A DNA stretch of 64,000 bases from Arcicella aurantiaca (GTDB lineage: Bacteria; Bacteroidota; Bacteroidia; Cytophagales; Spirosomataceae). Below, piece after piece: positions 9,601 through 20,964 of this stretch. The notes beneath the pieces are model-generated. The model searched no databases. It was given only the letters and a program-made list of their open reading frames with translations, and was not told the DNA's origin. The number at the start of each line of letters is the position of its first letter. The stretch's first letter is position 1. The translations under genes were made by a program, and so were the position numbers. Where the stretch lies: positions 124,001-188,000 of the forward strand of contig NZ_QGGO01000006.1 in NCBI RefSeq assembly GCF_003148625.1, in the 5' to 3' direction.

Positions 9601-9630
9601 AGCAGGTGATTGGCTTCACCTGCTTTTTTT
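9601..9630. terminator. Terminator between small secreted protein and cupin genes
   Basis: Hairpin agcaggtga / tcacctgct followed by eight T. The genes on both sides converge here. Confidence 0.85.
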
Positions 9631-9948
9631 CTAAAATTTATAGTCTTCTCTCACTGGACTAAACACATCTAACAGTTTACAATCAGTTAATGCCTTCCCT
9701 CCATGCACAACATTGGGTGGAATTACGGCAACTAATCCATTCTCATAAATTTTGGTTTCATCGCCAATTGTTAACTCAAATTTGCCTTCAATAACGGTGG
9801 TAATTTGCTCATGAAAATGAGAATGAAGTGGTAAAGTTGCTCCTTCTTCAACATCCCAATAGCCCAAAGTAATTGTATCTGTGTGAATGAATTTGCCTAC
9901 AAAACCTTTCACTATTTCTTTTTCTGGTAAAGTTGTTATTTCAATCAT
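9631..9948 (-). CDS. Small cupin-fold protein
   Basis: 105 residues, a single cupin barrel. The metal-site motif is visible as HSHFHEQ (about 42-48) with the later PPNVVHGG supplying the last His. Such stand-alone cupins act as small metal enzymes or ligand sensors; the sequence does not show which. The gene is convergent with the gene at 9210 and divergent from the Crp-like regulator gene 138 bases away, which could control it. Confidence 0.82.
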   Translation of the reverse strand: MIEITTLPEKEIVKGFVGKFIHTDTITLGYWDVEEGATLPLHSHFHEQITTVIEGKFELTIGDETKIYENGLVAVIPPNVVHGGKALTDCKLLDVFSPVREDYKF

Positions 9949-10086
9949 TTTGTGTTTGTATGGAAAAACTTGTTCTTAATTTGTGAATTTAAGGGATTTA
10001 AAATTATCATTTTACCCAATCCACCATAATTTCCTATTAATTTAGGCTAATCAGACTTCTTGAATTAACCAAAATAGAAATAACGA

Positions 10087-10671
10087 ATGCAGGCAATATT
10101 TAACTATTTTCAAAAATATCTTCCCTTCAGTTTAGAAGAAAAAGAATTAATAGCATCAAAATTTACCCTTCGCAATATAAAACGCAAGCAAATGATATTG
10201 CAGGAAGGATTTGTGTGCAAACACTACTTTTTTGTAATGGAAGGTTGCTTTAAAATGTATGCCATTGATGAAAAGGGGAATCAACATAATCTGCAATTTG
10301 CCGCTGAAAATGACTGGATTGCAGACATTGGTAGTTTTCATTCCGAAAAACCAAGTAAATTATTTATCGAAGCCATTGAGCCATCCGTTATTTTGCAAAT
10401 CGAACAGCAAGATTTGTATTTTCTCTACCTCAATATCACAAAACTTAATATTATTTTCAAAGTAATTACTGAGCATAAATTCATTGAATTACAAAATAGA
10501 GTTTTGCAAAACATTAGCTCTACGGCTCAACAACGCTATTTGATTTTTTTGGAACAATATCCTCATTTGGCACAAAGATTACCGAATACACAAATTGCGT
10601 CGTATTTGGGAATAACGCCTGAATTTTTAAGTAAAATCAGAAAAGACTTATCTATGAAGCCCATTTCTTAA
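10087..10671 (+). CDS. Crp/Fnr-family transcriptional regulator
   Basis: 194 residues. An N-terminal cyclic-nucleotide-binding-like beta-roll (about 15-120) is followed by a dimer helix and a C-terminal HTH with recognition region TQIASYLGITPEFLSKIRKDL. No cysteine cluster for an Fe-S centre is present. This short Crp type is abundant in Bacteroidota and usually does not bind cAMP. It is divergent from the cupin gene. Confidence 0.88.
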   Translation: MQAIFNYFQKYLPFSLEEKELIASKFTLRNIKRKQMILQEGFVCKHYFFVMEGCFKMYAIDEKGNQHNLQFAAENDWIADIGSFHSEKPSKLFIEAIEPSVILQIEQQDLYFLYLNITKLNIIFKVITEHKFIELQNRVLQNISSTAQQRYLIFLEQYPHLAQRLPNTQIASYLGITPEFLSKIRKDLSMKPIS

Positions 10672-10738
10672 GATAGTTTAAGGGTAAGTGCTGGCTCATC
10701 GGCATAATTTTGTATTGTCAATTTTAACATAAAAGATA

Positions 10739-11482
10739 ATGCAAAAACTTAGAATAATTTTATTTTTAACCATAAGTACCATCACCACTTATGCTCAAAA
10801 ACTTACGCTCGGAAAGCAAACTTTCGAGCTTAACAATGTAACAGGCTCTATTATTGAATTTCAAGGCAAAAAAGTCTTGAAAATAGAACGAGATTTAAAA
10901 GCACTCCCTTTCGATGCTAACCGCTTGGAGGCTACGGTAGATGAACCCCACTTTGCCCGACTTGTTGGTTTAGACGACTTTGAGAATGGAACAATCGAAG
11001 TAAAAATGTATAGCCAAATACAAAACCCTTCTCCATATCCCCCAGCAGCAGGATTTATCGGTATTTTCTTTAGAGTTAATGAAAATAATACCGCTTTTGA
11101 GTCCATCTATCTTCGTCCGAAAGTAGGCAGAATTAATAATCAAATGGCGAGAAATCATGCGGTGCAGTATTTTTCTTATCCTCATGCCAAATTTGAAACA
11201 TTACGCAAAAACTACCCTGCTGGTTCTTATGAAGGCTCAGCTCCTGTTGCACTCAATGAGTGGATTACGATGCGAGTTGAAGTAAATGGCGAAACTGCCG
11301 AAATGTTTATCAACGACTTGAAATATTCCTCATTTGTGGTTGATAAAATGTTAGGTAAAACCCAAAAAGGTGGTATAGGATTGTACGTGGATATTGCCAC
11401 AATCGGCTATTTTAAAGATTTGAAAGTGACTAAAAAGGCATTGAAAGTGGAGAAGTCAGCAGAGAAAGTAAATGATATTTAA
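10739..11482 (+). CDS. Secreted concanavalin-A-like (LamG/DUF1080-type) protein
   Basis: 247 residues with an N-terminal signal peptide ending near TTYAQ (19). The rest is beta-rich and resembles the jelly-roll fold of DUF1080/LamG proteins: DFENGTIEVKM, GIFFRV, a central AFESIYLRP stretch and the typical ending GGIGLYVD...GYFKDLKVTK. It is probably a periplasmic or surface carbohydrate-binding or -cleaving protein. No catalytic residues can be named. It follows the Crp-like gene by 67 bases. Confidence 0.7.
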   Translation: MQKLRIILFLTISTITTYAQKLTLGKQTFELNNVTGSIIEFQGKKVLKIERDLKALPFDANRLEATVDEPHFARLVGLDDFENGTIEVKMYSQIQNPSPYPPAAGFIGIFFRVNENNTAFESIYLRPKVGRINNQMARNHAVQYFSYPHAKFETLRKNYPAGSYEGSAPVALNEWITMRVEVNGETAEMFINDLKYSSFVVDKMLGKTQKGGIGLYVDIATIGYFKDLKVTKKALKVEKSAEKVNDI

Positions 11483-11508
11483 GTTTGAGGGTTTTCTTAT
11501 TATTTTAT

Positions 11509-11670
11509 TAGACTTCCTGCGAAAGTGTTTTATGATTGAAAAATGGTATATTTTCGAGTGAAAATAGCAGGAATTTTGAAAGCATAGCAGAGCTACGGTT
11601 GAAAAATTTTCGCTATTTGTAGCCGAAAAGATGTTGTTTTACGACTTAAAACACTTTCGCAGGAAGTCTA
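11509..11670. repeat. Palindromic element, long form (arms TAGACTTCCTGCGAAAGTG)
   Basis: Terminal arms of about 23 bp, beginning TAGACTTCCTGCGAAAGTG, flank about 110 bp of inner sequence. The same arms form a compact 53-bp perfect palindrome at 36518-36570, and a half copy sits at 45330-45365. Confidence 0.85.
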
Positions 11671-11769
11671 TTGTTTAACGAGCAAATTTAATTACGCTGA
11701 AGGAACTAATAATAAGAAAATCAACTTGTTAACTTGAACTATATTATCCAATTAAAAAACTCAAAAAAC

Positions 11770-12300
11770 ATGAAAAAGATTACTTTATTACTTGCAATGA
11801 TTTTTGCATTAGGAACATCTCAATCGGTGAAGGCTCAAGCCTCAATAGATGAAATGGTGAAAGAATGGGAAAGAGCAAGAACTTATACGAAGGAGTATTT
11901 AGACGCTATGCCTGAGGCAGGTTACGCCTTGAAACCAACGCCAGAAATGCGTTCTTTTGCTCAACAAATGTTGCACTTGACAGATGGAAACTATGGTTTC
12001 GCATCGGCAGCAACAGGCGAGAAAAGTCCAGTAGGAATGGGAGAATCTGAAAAAACGACGGATATTTCTAAGGCGAATGTAACTAAATTAGTATTGGCTG
12101 GCTATGATTTTGTAATTGAAGGAATTAAAAAAATGACTCCTGCTCAATTAAACGAAAATGTAAAACTTTTTGGACGTTTTGAAATGACAAAAGGAACGGC
12201 ATTAAATAAATGTTTTGAGCATCAAACTCACCACAGAGGACAAGGAACGGTTTATATTCGTTTGGCAGGTGCAAAACCACCACAAGAAAAATTATTCTAA
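11770..12300 (+). CDS. Secreted DinB-family protein
   Basis: About 176 residues starting at the ATG at 11770, which gives the clean signal peptide MKKITLLLAMIFALG ending near VKAQA; the longer frame adds only a polar leader. The mature part is a four-helix DinB-like bundle with candidate metal ligands in MLHLTDG and EHQTHHRGQ. DinB proteins are metal-dependent, often thiol transferases, but exported versions in Bacteroidota are uncharacterised. It ends at a strong bidirectional terminator. Confidence 0.85.
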   Translation: MKKITLLLAMIFALGTSQSVKAQASIDEMVKEWERARTYTKEYLDAMPEAGYALKPTPEMRSFAQQMLHLTDGNYGFASAATGEKSPVGMGESEKTTDISKANVTKLVLAGYDFVIEGIKKMTPAQLNENVKLFGRFEMTKGTALNKCFEHQTHHRGQGTVYIRLAGAKPPQEKLF

Positions 12301-12309
12301 GAGTGTATT

Positions 12310-12363
12310 TACCAAGAAAAAACCCCGAATGTTGAATAGAAACATTCGGGGTTTTTCTTGGTA
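12310..12363. terminator. Strong bidirectional terminator
   Basis: Long hairpin (arm core aaccccgaatgtt / aacattcggggtt) with an A-run before and a T-run after, between the convergent DinB and MFS genes. Confidence 0.9.
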
Positions 12364-12367
12364 AAAC

Positions 12368-13558
12368 TTATTGATTATTCTTTTCTAAAATAAAACGTCC
12401 AACCCGAAAGATAGTCAAACCCAAAACCGCACAACCTGCCATTACAGCGGTCATTGGGATGCTTGTTCCATTGCTTAAAAAACCGACCAAAGCAGCCGCT
12501 AAAGAGCCGATTCCCATTTGAATCGCCCCTAAAAGTGCCGATGCACTTCCTGCTTCCTTTGAAAATGGAACTAATGAAAGTGCCGAAGAATTGGGAAAAC
12601 TAAATCCTTGACAACATAAAAATATAAAAATCAATAAAATGGTCGTGTACAAATTAAGTCCGTCTATTACACTTCCCAAACATAACAATATTCCTACCAC
12701 CGTCTGAATAGTTAGAACGACTCTAACAATCTGTTCAGAACGATATTTTCTCAATGCTAAATTATTCAATTGACTGCTCAATATTAATCCGCCTGCTAAC
12801 AAGCCGAAAATCCAACCATATTGTTGTTCAGTAACTTTATAAATTTTCATGAATACAAATGGCGAGCCTGATAAATACGCATACACCCCACCCGATACCA
12901 TTGAACCCGCAAAAGCATACGTAAAAAACTGTGGATTCTTGAAAATATTAAAGAATGTTGGAATAATATGTTGCGGTTTCAGCGAGATACTTTGGTCTGC
13001 TTGTTTACTTTCTGCTAATCTAAAAATTACAGCAAAAAATAATAAAAATCCCATGCCCGCTTGCAACCAAAATACTGAGTGCCAACCCATTGCCGTAATC
13101 ATATAACTACCCACAGTAGGAGCAATAATAGGCGAAACACCCAAAATCAATATCAAGGTTGAAAATATTTTGGCACTTTCTTCCACAGGAAAACTGTCTC
13201 TAACAATTGCTCTTGGAGCAACCATTCCTACACAACCACCCAAGGCTTGTAAAAAGCGTAAAGCAATCAACATCTCAATTGAGGTGGCTAATGCACAACC
13301 CACCGAAGCTAAAAAATAAATGACTAAGCCAATAATTAGGGGAGTTTTCCGACCAAAACGGTCGAGTAAGGGGCCATAAATAAGTTGTCCAACGGAAATT
13401 CCTATGAAAAAACTTGACAAGGAATAAGAAACATCATCAACAGTTACGTTTAAATCAGTAGCAATACTCGGAAATCCAGATAAATAAGTATCAATCGAAA
13501 AGGGTCCGATTGCTGATAATAAACCTAAGATTAAAATTAAAATAGTACGATTGTTCAT
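12368..13558 (-). CDS. Bcr/CflA-family multidrug exporter (MFS)
   Basis: 396 residues with 12 hydrophobic segments. Family features: SIDTYLSGFPSIA in helix 1, YGPLLDRFGRKTPLI in the 2-3 loop, LRFLQALGGCVGMVAPRAIVRD in helices 4-5, and the NSSALSLVPF motif in the second half. It is an inner-membrane drug:H+ antiporter of the Bcr/CflA type. It is not obviously linked in function to its neighbours. Confidence 0.9.
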   Translation of the reverse strand: MNNRTILILILGLLSAIGPFSIDTYLSGFPSIATDLNVTVDDVSYSLSSFFIGISVGQLIYGPLLDRFGRKTPLIIGLVIYFLASVGCALATSIEMLIALRFLQALGGCVGMVAPRAIVRDSFPVEESAKIFSTLILILGVSPIIAPTVGSYMITAMGWHSVFWLQAGMGFLLFFAVIFRLAESKQADQSISLKPQHIIPTFFNIFKNPQFFTYAFAGSMVSGGVYAYLSGSPFVFMKIYKVTEQQYGWIFGLLAGGLILSSQLNNLALRKYRSEQIVRVVLTIQTVVGILLCLGSVIDGLNLYTTILLIFIFLCCQGFSFPNSSALSLVPFSKEAGSASALLGAIQMGIGSLAAALVGFLSNGTSIPMTAVMAGCAVLGLTIFRVGRFILEKNNQ

Positions 13559-13706
13559 ATAATATGTAATTGAGGTACAAATTTACCTCTAAATCTATTA
13601 ATATCCACTGTTATGAATATTCTCAAACCTGAAAGATTTGCCTTTAAACATAAATTCGTAAATATGATTAAATTATCAACCATACTTACGAATTTCAATC
13701 AATGCT

Positions 13707-14735
<1,029 letters not shown>

Positions 14736-14802
14736 TTACACAACAAAATTGATAATTTCCTATTAAATTCAACAACGAAAAAGAAATAATATATTACGAA
14801 AA

Positions 14803-15702
14803 TCAAACATTTCTAAATTTAGTCGGACTTACTTCTACATACTTTTTAAAGAAATTATTAAAGTGGGTAACTTCAGTAAAACCTAAGGCAAAGGCAATTT
14901 CTGCAACGTTCCATTTACTGTACCTAAGCAAAACTTTGGCTTCTTGCAAAAGCCTTTCGGCAATGAGTTGCGTAGTCGTTTTCAGGGTCGTTTCTTTTAC
15001 GGCTCTGTTCAAATGATTGACATGAATATTTAACTGGTCGGCAAAATCAGAAGCAGAGCGTAAATTTATTTTGGGGTGATTTTCTTCTATCGGAAATTGA
15101 CGCTCTAAAAGTTCTAAAAATAGGGTTGCAATACGTTGAGAAGCATTTATCTGTATTTTTTCATGCTCTGATGCGGGTTGCATCTTCATCGCAAAATGAA
15201 TTAACTCAAAAACTAAATTTCTCAAAACATCATACTTGAATGCATAATCAGACTTTAATTCATCATTCATTTTTTGATAAATGACCCGAACTTGTTCTGC
15301 CTGTTCATCCGTAAGTTCAAAAACTCGATTTCCATTGGGTTGAAATACTGAATATTGACTTAAATCGCCAAAATTCAGAAAGAAATTACGATTAAAAATA
15401 CAGTAAATACCGTCCTCAATTAACTCCAACTGCCCACATTTATATGGAATTTGGGGATTTGAGAAAAATAATGCCTGCTTATTAATGGTAACAACCCTGT
15501 CGGCATAAGCCATTTCAAGATTGCCAACGACAAACATAATTTTAAAAAAATCACGTCTTTTATAGGGCAAAGGTTTTGTTTTGCCAACTTCGTATTTTTC
15601 GTGTGTGAAAACATTAAAATGCCCTATCTCGTTACGAATATTTTCAGGCATCCAATCAAGTTTCCTTTTATAAAAATCCTCTAAAGATTCTATATTTTCC
15701 AT
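14803..15702 (-). CDS. AraC-family transcriptional regulator (paralogue A)
   Basis: 299 residues: an N-terminal cupin-like sensor domain (about 40-150) and a C-terminal double-HTH AraC domain (about 195-298) ending in ALGFTEVTHFNNFFKKYVEVSPTKFR. It is closely similar along its length to the regulator at 42369-43265 (shared SLEDFY/TLEDLY start, GHFN, IPYK, LFLELLERQFPIE, HVNHLNRA, LIAERLLQEAK). It probably activates the downstream aldo/keto reductase gene in response to a reactive carbonyl or similar signal (inference). Confidence 0.9.
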   Translation of the reverse strand: MENIESLEDFYKRKLDWMPENIRNEIGHFNVFTHEKYEVGKTKPLPYKRRDFFKIMFVVGNLEMAYADRVVTINKQALFFSNPQIPYKCGQLELIEDGIYCIFNRNFFLNFGDLSQYSVFQPNGNRVFELTDEQAEQVRVIYQKMNDELKSDYAFKYDVLRNLVFELIHFAMKMQPASEHEKIQINASQRIATLFLELLERQFPIEENHPKINLRSASDFADQLNIHVNHLNRAVKETTLKTTTQLIAERLLQEAKVLLRYSKWNVAEIAFALGFTEVTHFNNFFKKYVEVSPTKFRNV

Positions 15703-15736
15703 AGTACTATTATTACAAAATTCAAACTATCAACAA

Positions 15737-16501
15737 TTAAAACGAATAAGTCATACTTATATTCCAAACAAAATCTTCACTTGGAATAGTTGAGTCAATT
15801 TTTTTATTCATTATTGATGAAAGACTTATCGGAAAGTTTCTTTTGGCTAAACTAAAAGTAGAGGTAACGTAGTAGCCTTCTTTGTCGTCCATTTGCAAAT
15901 AGTAAAGCTGCGGAGCTATCTTAAATGTGACATCATTGCTAATCTTAATATTTGACAATGAGGCACTTAATGCAACAAAATTAGTATTTTTAGTGGCATC
16001 GGCTAAGCCACGTGAATACAAATAATAAATTCCGACATTCACATTTTGGGAGATTTTATACGTAGGGGTCAATTCAGCAGCCCAAAAACGGCGAACAGTT
16101 ATTAAGTCTTTGGTAACACCGTTGACTGTTCCGACTGTACTTGAAAATACGGTGGACGGGTGAGCTCCAATGCCCATTTTAAACTTTTCTGATTGGACTA
16201 ATTTATACCTAAACCAAAAAATAAATGACCAAGGTTTCACATCTTCGATAGCAAAACGAAATTGTGGCTCAAAACTAAATTTGTTTTTTGCAACGACTAA
16301 ATCAAAAATTGTGGCAGGCTTACCCAACATGAAGGTCGGAATGACCGAAATGCCATTGTTTGTAGCAGTTATTGCCCCATGTACACTAATTTTTGAATGC
16401 AAACTATCTGCATTTTGGGAAAAAGAAAGGAAGGGGAAAATAATTAGAAGAGATAAAAAAAGTAATTTTCTTGATTGTTTTTGAGATTTTAAAGAATTCA
16501 T
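15737..16501 (-). CDS. Probable outer-membrane beta-barrel protein
   Basis: 254 residues with a signal peptide ending near LSFSQ (29). The mature part has alternating amphipathic strands and ends in a C-terminal aromatic strand (MTYSF), as outer-membrane barrels do. No named family is recognised. It lies 34 bases upstream of the AraC gene on the same strand, so the two may be co-transcribed. Confidence 0.62.
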   Translation of the reverse strand: MNSLKSQKQSRKLLFLSLLIIFPFLSFSQNADSLHSKISVHGAITATNNGISVIPTFMLGKPATIFDLVVAKNKFSFEPQFRFAIEDVKPWSFIFWFRYKLVQSEKFKMGIGAHPSTVFSSTVGTVNGVTKDLITVRRFWAAELTPTYKISQNVNVGIYYLYSRGLADATKNTNFVALSASLSNIKISNDVTFKIAPQLYYLQMDDKEGYYVTSTFSLAKRNFPISLSSIMNKKIDSTIPSEDFVWNISMTYSF

Positions 16502-16636
16502 CTGATTGTTTAATATTCTAATACCAAACTACAAAATTCTTTACAAAAACTCTGAAAAAACAACATTATTCAAACGAAATGTTACGAAATTCAAACAATT
16601 GATTATTTGATATTTGTAAGGTGTAGAATGTAAAAA

Positions 16637-16676
16637 GGGCAGTTTTTATCAATTTTAATGATAAAAAACTGCCCTT
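16637..16676 (-). terminator. Terminator of the RND efflux operon
   Basis: Hairpin gggcagtttttatc / gataaaaaactgccc just beyond the stop of the RND pump gene. Confidence 0.85.
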
Positions 16677-16685
16677 AAAACTCAA

Positions 16686-19600
16686 TTAAGCTGTTTTCTT
16701 GCCAAATCTTGAAACTCTATTTTTCAAAGATTCAATGATATAATACATACAAGGCACTAACAATAAGGTAAGAAACATTGAACTTGTCAATCCACCGATA
16801 ATTACCCACGCCATCCCATTTTTTACTTCTGCTCCTGACCCTGATGCCAAGGCAATTGGTAACATACCCGTAATCATGGCGATGGTTGTCATTAAAATTG
16901 GACGTAAACGTTCTTTGCCCGCTTCAACTAATGCCTCTTTTACAGACAATCCCTGTTCTTTTAAGTGATTAGTAAAGTCAACAATTAAAATACCATTTTT
17001 GGCAACTAAACCCAACAACATAATCAACCCAACAATGGCGAAAATGGTTAAGGATTCCATCGTCAATGCCAAGGCTAACAATGCCCCAATTAAAGCAACT
17101 GGAATTGAAAAAAGTACCACAAAAGGATAAACTACGCTTTCGTAAAGTGCCACCATAATTAAGTAAACCAATAAAATACCTAACAACATGGCTAATCCTA
17201 AACTACCGAAAGCATCTTTTTGACGTTGTGCTTCTCCTTGATAATCAATGATTACCCCTTCTGGAATTTTGAGTTTTGAAACCTCTTTCTGAATATCAGC
17301 CACAATTGTTCCCGTTGGACGACCAACTGCTGATGCTGTTACTTTAATCGAGTTCATTCTATCCGAACGTTCCAAAACTGATTGACCGACAATTTCTGAA
17401 ACTGTTGCCACATCTTTCAATTTTATAATTGCTCCACGACTATTTCTAAGCGTTAATTCTCTTACATTTTCAATGGAACGCTTATCTGATTTTTCCAAAG
17501 AAATATTTATCGGATACTCCTCCCCTGCCTGTTTAAATTTCGATTGGTCGTTTCCTCTAAATGCCAACTGAATCGCCCCTCCTACTTCTGGAATACTCAA
17601 ACCTGCATTACCAATTTTATCACGGTCAAGTTGAATCGCAATTTCTGTCTTTAAATTTTTTGTACTAAATTCTACGTAATCCGTTCCCGGAGTTTTCTTC
17701 ACAATCGCTTTAATTTGATTTGCCACTTCTTGAATCATCTGCATATCAACTCCTTTTACCGCTACTTGAATCGGAGCTTCACTCCCACCCGTCAACGAAA
17801 CTGGACGAATTACCACTTTTACTCCCGCAATTTTATTGATTTCATCTCTGATTGCGGTACTAAAAGCGTCTGTTGAAACTTTACGTTGCTCTTTGGCTAC
17901 CAATGTTACCGAAATTTCCGAAATATTGGTATTGGCACTTCCTGTACTTACTGCTCCCGTTTGCGTTCCTACGTTCGCAAAAACCTTTGCAACTTCTGGC
18001 TTTTTCAATAGTAATTCTTCGACCTGTTTTGTTACTAAATTGGTTTGTGCCAACGGTGTTTGTGGAGCCATATCAAGCTGAATGGCAAACTCGCCACGGT
18101 CGCCCGAACCTGCAAATGACGAACCAATAAAACCTGTTGCCAATAAAGAAACCGAACCGATAAACATCGCAACGATGGCGATTAAAACCCATCTTTTATG
18201 CCCCAACGACCAAGTCAATAATTTGCCATATTCTTGTTGAACTTTATCCAAGAATTTCTCGAATCCTAAGTTTATTTTTCCCCATAAATTATTGTTGCTC
18301 AATACTTCAACTTTCCCCCATCTTGAAGCCAAAAGTGGCGTTAAAGTAAATGAAACAAACAAACTCATTAAGGTTGAAAATACAACAACCAATGAAAATT
18401 CACGAAGAATATTTCCAATTAAACCACCACTCATTGATAATGGTAAAAATACCACAACGTCCACTAAGGTAATGGCAATGGCAGTAAATCCGATTTCTTG
18501 ACGACCTTCAATGGCTGCTTCAACCTTATTTTTACCCATTTCGAGGTAACGATAGATATTTTCCAAAACTACAATACTATCATCCACCAAAATACCTACA
18601 ACCAATGAAAGCCCCATCAATGTCATCAAATTGAGTGAAAATCCGAAAACATACATCAAAATAAAAGTCGGAATCATGGCTGATGGAATTGCCACCAAAA
18701 CAAATAACGAACTTCTAAAACTGTGCAAGAAAAACAACATTACTGCTCCCACGATGATAATTGCCAAGAATAAATCGTGCATAACGGCATCGGCTGAAGC
18801 TAATGTGTAAATTGATTGGTCAGCCGCAATATCATAAGAAAAGTTTTTAGAAGCATAAGCAACTTGAATTTGCTTCAATTTGTCTTTTACAGATTTACTT
18901 ACATTTACGGCATTGGCATCGGCTTGCTTTACAATTTCAATACCAATTCCTGCCTTTCCATTATTACGGTTTAAAGTTTTAGTTTCAGTTTGTCCGTCGG
19001 TAATAATCGCAAGGTCTTTCAATAACACTCTACTTCCATCTGCATTCTGACGAATAATCAAATTTCTAAGTTGTTCAACCTTTACTAATTTGGCATCTAA
19101 ACGAATAGAAGTTCTACTATTATTACTCAAAACACTTCCCGCAGGATACGAACTATTACTATTGGCAATCGTTTGATTTACTTGTGCCGACGAAATATTG
19201 TAAGCCTGCAACTTGTCATTGTCTAAATCAACCTGAATTTCACGCTCATTTCCACCAATCAAACGCACTGTACCCACACCTGCAACGTTTGACAAAACAG
19301 GTTTTATTTTTTGCTCAATCAAATCGTAAAGTTGTGGTTCAGACATATTGGCTGACGCACTGATTCTCAAAACAGGAATTTCATCAGTATTAAAACGATT
19401 GACCACTGGGTCGTTGGCATCGTCGGGCAAAGTTGATTTAATTTGATTAATTTTTCTCTCCGCATCTCTTTGTGCATCAAGTGTATTGATTCCAGATTTT
19501 AACTGAATCGTAACTAAAGAAAGTCCTTCTGACGATGACGAAGAAATCTTATCAATTCCTTCAATCGCAGAAACGGCTTCTTCAATGGGTTTGGTAATAG

Positions 19601-19784
19601 TATTCTGAATTTCATCTGAAGATGCTCCACGATACGTAGTTTGTACAATGATTACATTTGCTTCAAATTTTGGTAAAAGGTTATAATTCAACTGTTTATA
19701 ACTCACAAAACCAAACAAAATCAGCGTAACGAAAATTACTGAAATGAGTAATGGTCGTTTTATAGATATTTCGGTAATTGACAT
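16686..19784 (-). CDS. RND-family efflux pump, inner-membrane subunit (AcrB/MexB-like)
   Basis: 1032 residues, the normal HAE1 length. N-terminal MSITEISIKRPLLISVIFV forms helix 1; two large periplasmic loops follow helices 1 and 7; the paired Asp of the proton relay appears in helix 4 as GILVDDSIVVLEN (about 400-412); the C-terminal half shows FAIVGLIMLLGLVAKNGILIVDF. It exports drugs or lipophilic compounds using the proton gradient, with the adaptor and TolC-like genes upstream. It is the last gene of the marR-tolC-hlyD-rnd operon. Confidence 0.95.
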   Translation of the reverse strand: MSITEISIKRPLLISVIFVTLILFGFVSYKQLNYNLLPKFEANVIIVQTTYRGASSDEIQNTITKPIEEAVSAIEGIDKISSSSSEGLSLVTIQLKSGINTLDAQRDAERKINQIKSTLPDDANDPVVNRFNTDEIPVLRISASANMSEPQLYDLIEQKIKPVLSNVAGVGTVRLIGGNEREIQVDLDNDKLQAYNISSAQVNQTIANSNSSYPAGSVLSNNSRTSIRLDAKLVKVEQLRNLIIRQNADGSRVLLKDLAIITDGQTETKTLNRNNGKAGIGIEIVKQADANAVNVSKSVKDKLKQIQVAYASKNFSYDIAADQSIYTLASADAVMHDLFLAIIIVGAVMLFFLHSFRSSLFVLVAIPSAMIPTFILMYVFGFSLNLMTLMGLSLVVGILVDDSIVVLENIYRYLEMGKNKVEAAIEGRQEIGFTAIAITLVDVVVFLPLSMSGGLIGNILREFSLVVVFSTLMSLFVSFTLTPLLASRWGKVEVLSNNNLWGKINLGFEKFLDKVQQEYGKLLTWSLGHKRWVLIAIVAMFIGSVSLLATGFIGSSFAGSGDRGEFAIQLDMAPQTPLAQTNLVTKQVEELLLKKPEVAKVFANVGTQTGAVSTGSANTNISEISVTLVAKEQRKVSTDAFSTAIRDEINKIAGVKVVIRPVSLTGGSEAPIQVAVKGVDMQMIQEVANQIKAIVKKTPGTDYVEFSTKNLKTEIAIQLDRDKIGNAGLSIPEVGGAIQLAFRGNDQSKFKQAGEEYPINISLEKSDKRSIENVRELTLRNSRGAIIKLKDVATVSEIVGQSVLERSDRMNSIKVTASAVGRPTGTIVADIQKEVSKLKIPEGVIIDYQGEAQRQKDAFGSLGLAMLLGILLVYLIMVALYESVVYPFVVLFSIPVALIGALLALALTMESLTIFAIVGLIMLLGLVAKNGILIVDFTNHLKEQGLSVKEALVEAGKERLRPILMTTIAMITGMLPIALASGSGAEVKNGMAWVIIGGLTSSMFLTLLLVPCMYYIIESLKNRVSRFGKKTA

Positions 19785-19902
19785 ATTGATATTGGTTAAT
19801 TGGTGATTAGTTACTGGTTGATTTGTACTGTTAACAGATTAATCTACTGGGTAATGAAAACATTTTTTCACTCTTGTAAAACCAATTTCCAGTAACTAAT
19901 AA

Positions 19903-20952
19903 CTATTTCGTTTTACTAATTTTACTTCCGTCAGTCAAGTTGATTTGTCCGCTTGTTACTACCTCTTGTCCTGCTTGTAATCCAGAAATAACTTCAATAT
20001 TCTCCCCTATTTCACGACCAACTGTTAATTTTTGAATCTTAGCAACATTTCCATCAACCACATACACATAAGGATTTTTTGTTCCTTCGACTAAAGCCAA
20101 TTTTGGAATTTGTAAGACACTCGTTTTTCTTCCCAAATCAAAGCCAACCATCACATAAGTACCTGCACGTAATTGATTGGTATTTAATTGTAATTCAACT
20201 CGATAGTTGTGATTTTCGTCACCTTTTGGTGAGATAAATCTGACATGACCAACAAAGTTTTTACTCGGAAAAACATCTGAATTAATTGAAGCTACCTGCC
20301 CTAACTTTAATTGATATACGTCTTTTTCATTCACAAAAACGACTGCTTTTAAATGTACATCGTCCACAACGGTAGCAATAACAGTTCCTGGACTTGCAAA
20401 TTCACCTGCCATCAATTTTCGAGAAGTAACAATTCCACTGATTGGTGAGATAATATTTCCGTCTGTAATTTGTTGTTTTACTTGCTCAATCTGAATTCTG
20501 GTATTTTCAACATCGTATTTTGAGTTAGTTACGCTCAATTCCGTACCTGCATTTCCTTTAAATAATTCGGTATTTCTTTGTAAATCTTTTTCTAATTTAG
20601 AAAGTGTTAACTCATTGGCTTTTAAATTGATAAGTTTCAATTTTGAATCTAAATGTCCAACAACCTGACCTTTAGCAACCCTTGAGCCAACCTCAATGCC
20701 AAGTTTTTCAATTTTCCCTTGAATCCCAATGGCAATGGTTGCTTCATTGTTCAATTCCAAATTGGCAGGTAATGATACTTTCCCATCAAAAAGTTGATAT
20801 TCTGCTTTAGTAGTTGCAACTGCCACAGGAATAATCGAACGGTCAACAACAACTTTATTGGCTTCAATTTTTTTCTTATTTTTTGCAAGGGTAAATCCAA
20901 TAAAACCGCCCACTGCAAGAACTGATAATATGATTATGAATGTCTTTTTCAT
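19903..20952 (-). CDS. Membrane fusion protein of RND efflux system (HlyD-like)
   Basis: 349 residues. An N-terminal membrane anchor (about 5-24) is followed by lipoyl-like halves (IGIQGKIEKLGIEVGSRVAKG and ISPISGIVTSRKLMAGEF) separated by a coiled-coil hairpin (about 115-170), then a beta-barrel and membrane-proximal domain (GLQAGQEVVTSGQINLTDG). It links the RND pump to the outer-membrane channel. It lies 12 bases after the TolC-like gene. Confidence 0.93.
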   Translation of the reverse strand: MKKTFIIILSVLAVGGFIGFTLAKNKKKIEANKVVVDRSIIPVAVATTKAEYQLFDGKVSLPANLELNNEATIAIGIQGKIEKLGIEVGSRVAKGQVVGHLDSKLKLINLKANELTLSKLEKDLQRNTELFKGNAGTELSVTNSKYDVENTRIQIEQVKQQITDGNIISPISGIVTSRKLMAGEFASPGTVIATVVDDVHLKAVVFVNEKDVYQLKLGQVASINSDVFPSKNFVGHVRFISPKGDENHNYRVELQLNTNQLRAGTYVMVGFDLGRKTSVLQIPKLALVEGTKNPYVYVVDGNVAKIQKLTVGREIGENIEVISGLQAGQEVVTSGQINLTDGSKISKTK

Positions 20953-20964
20953 TGATATAAATGA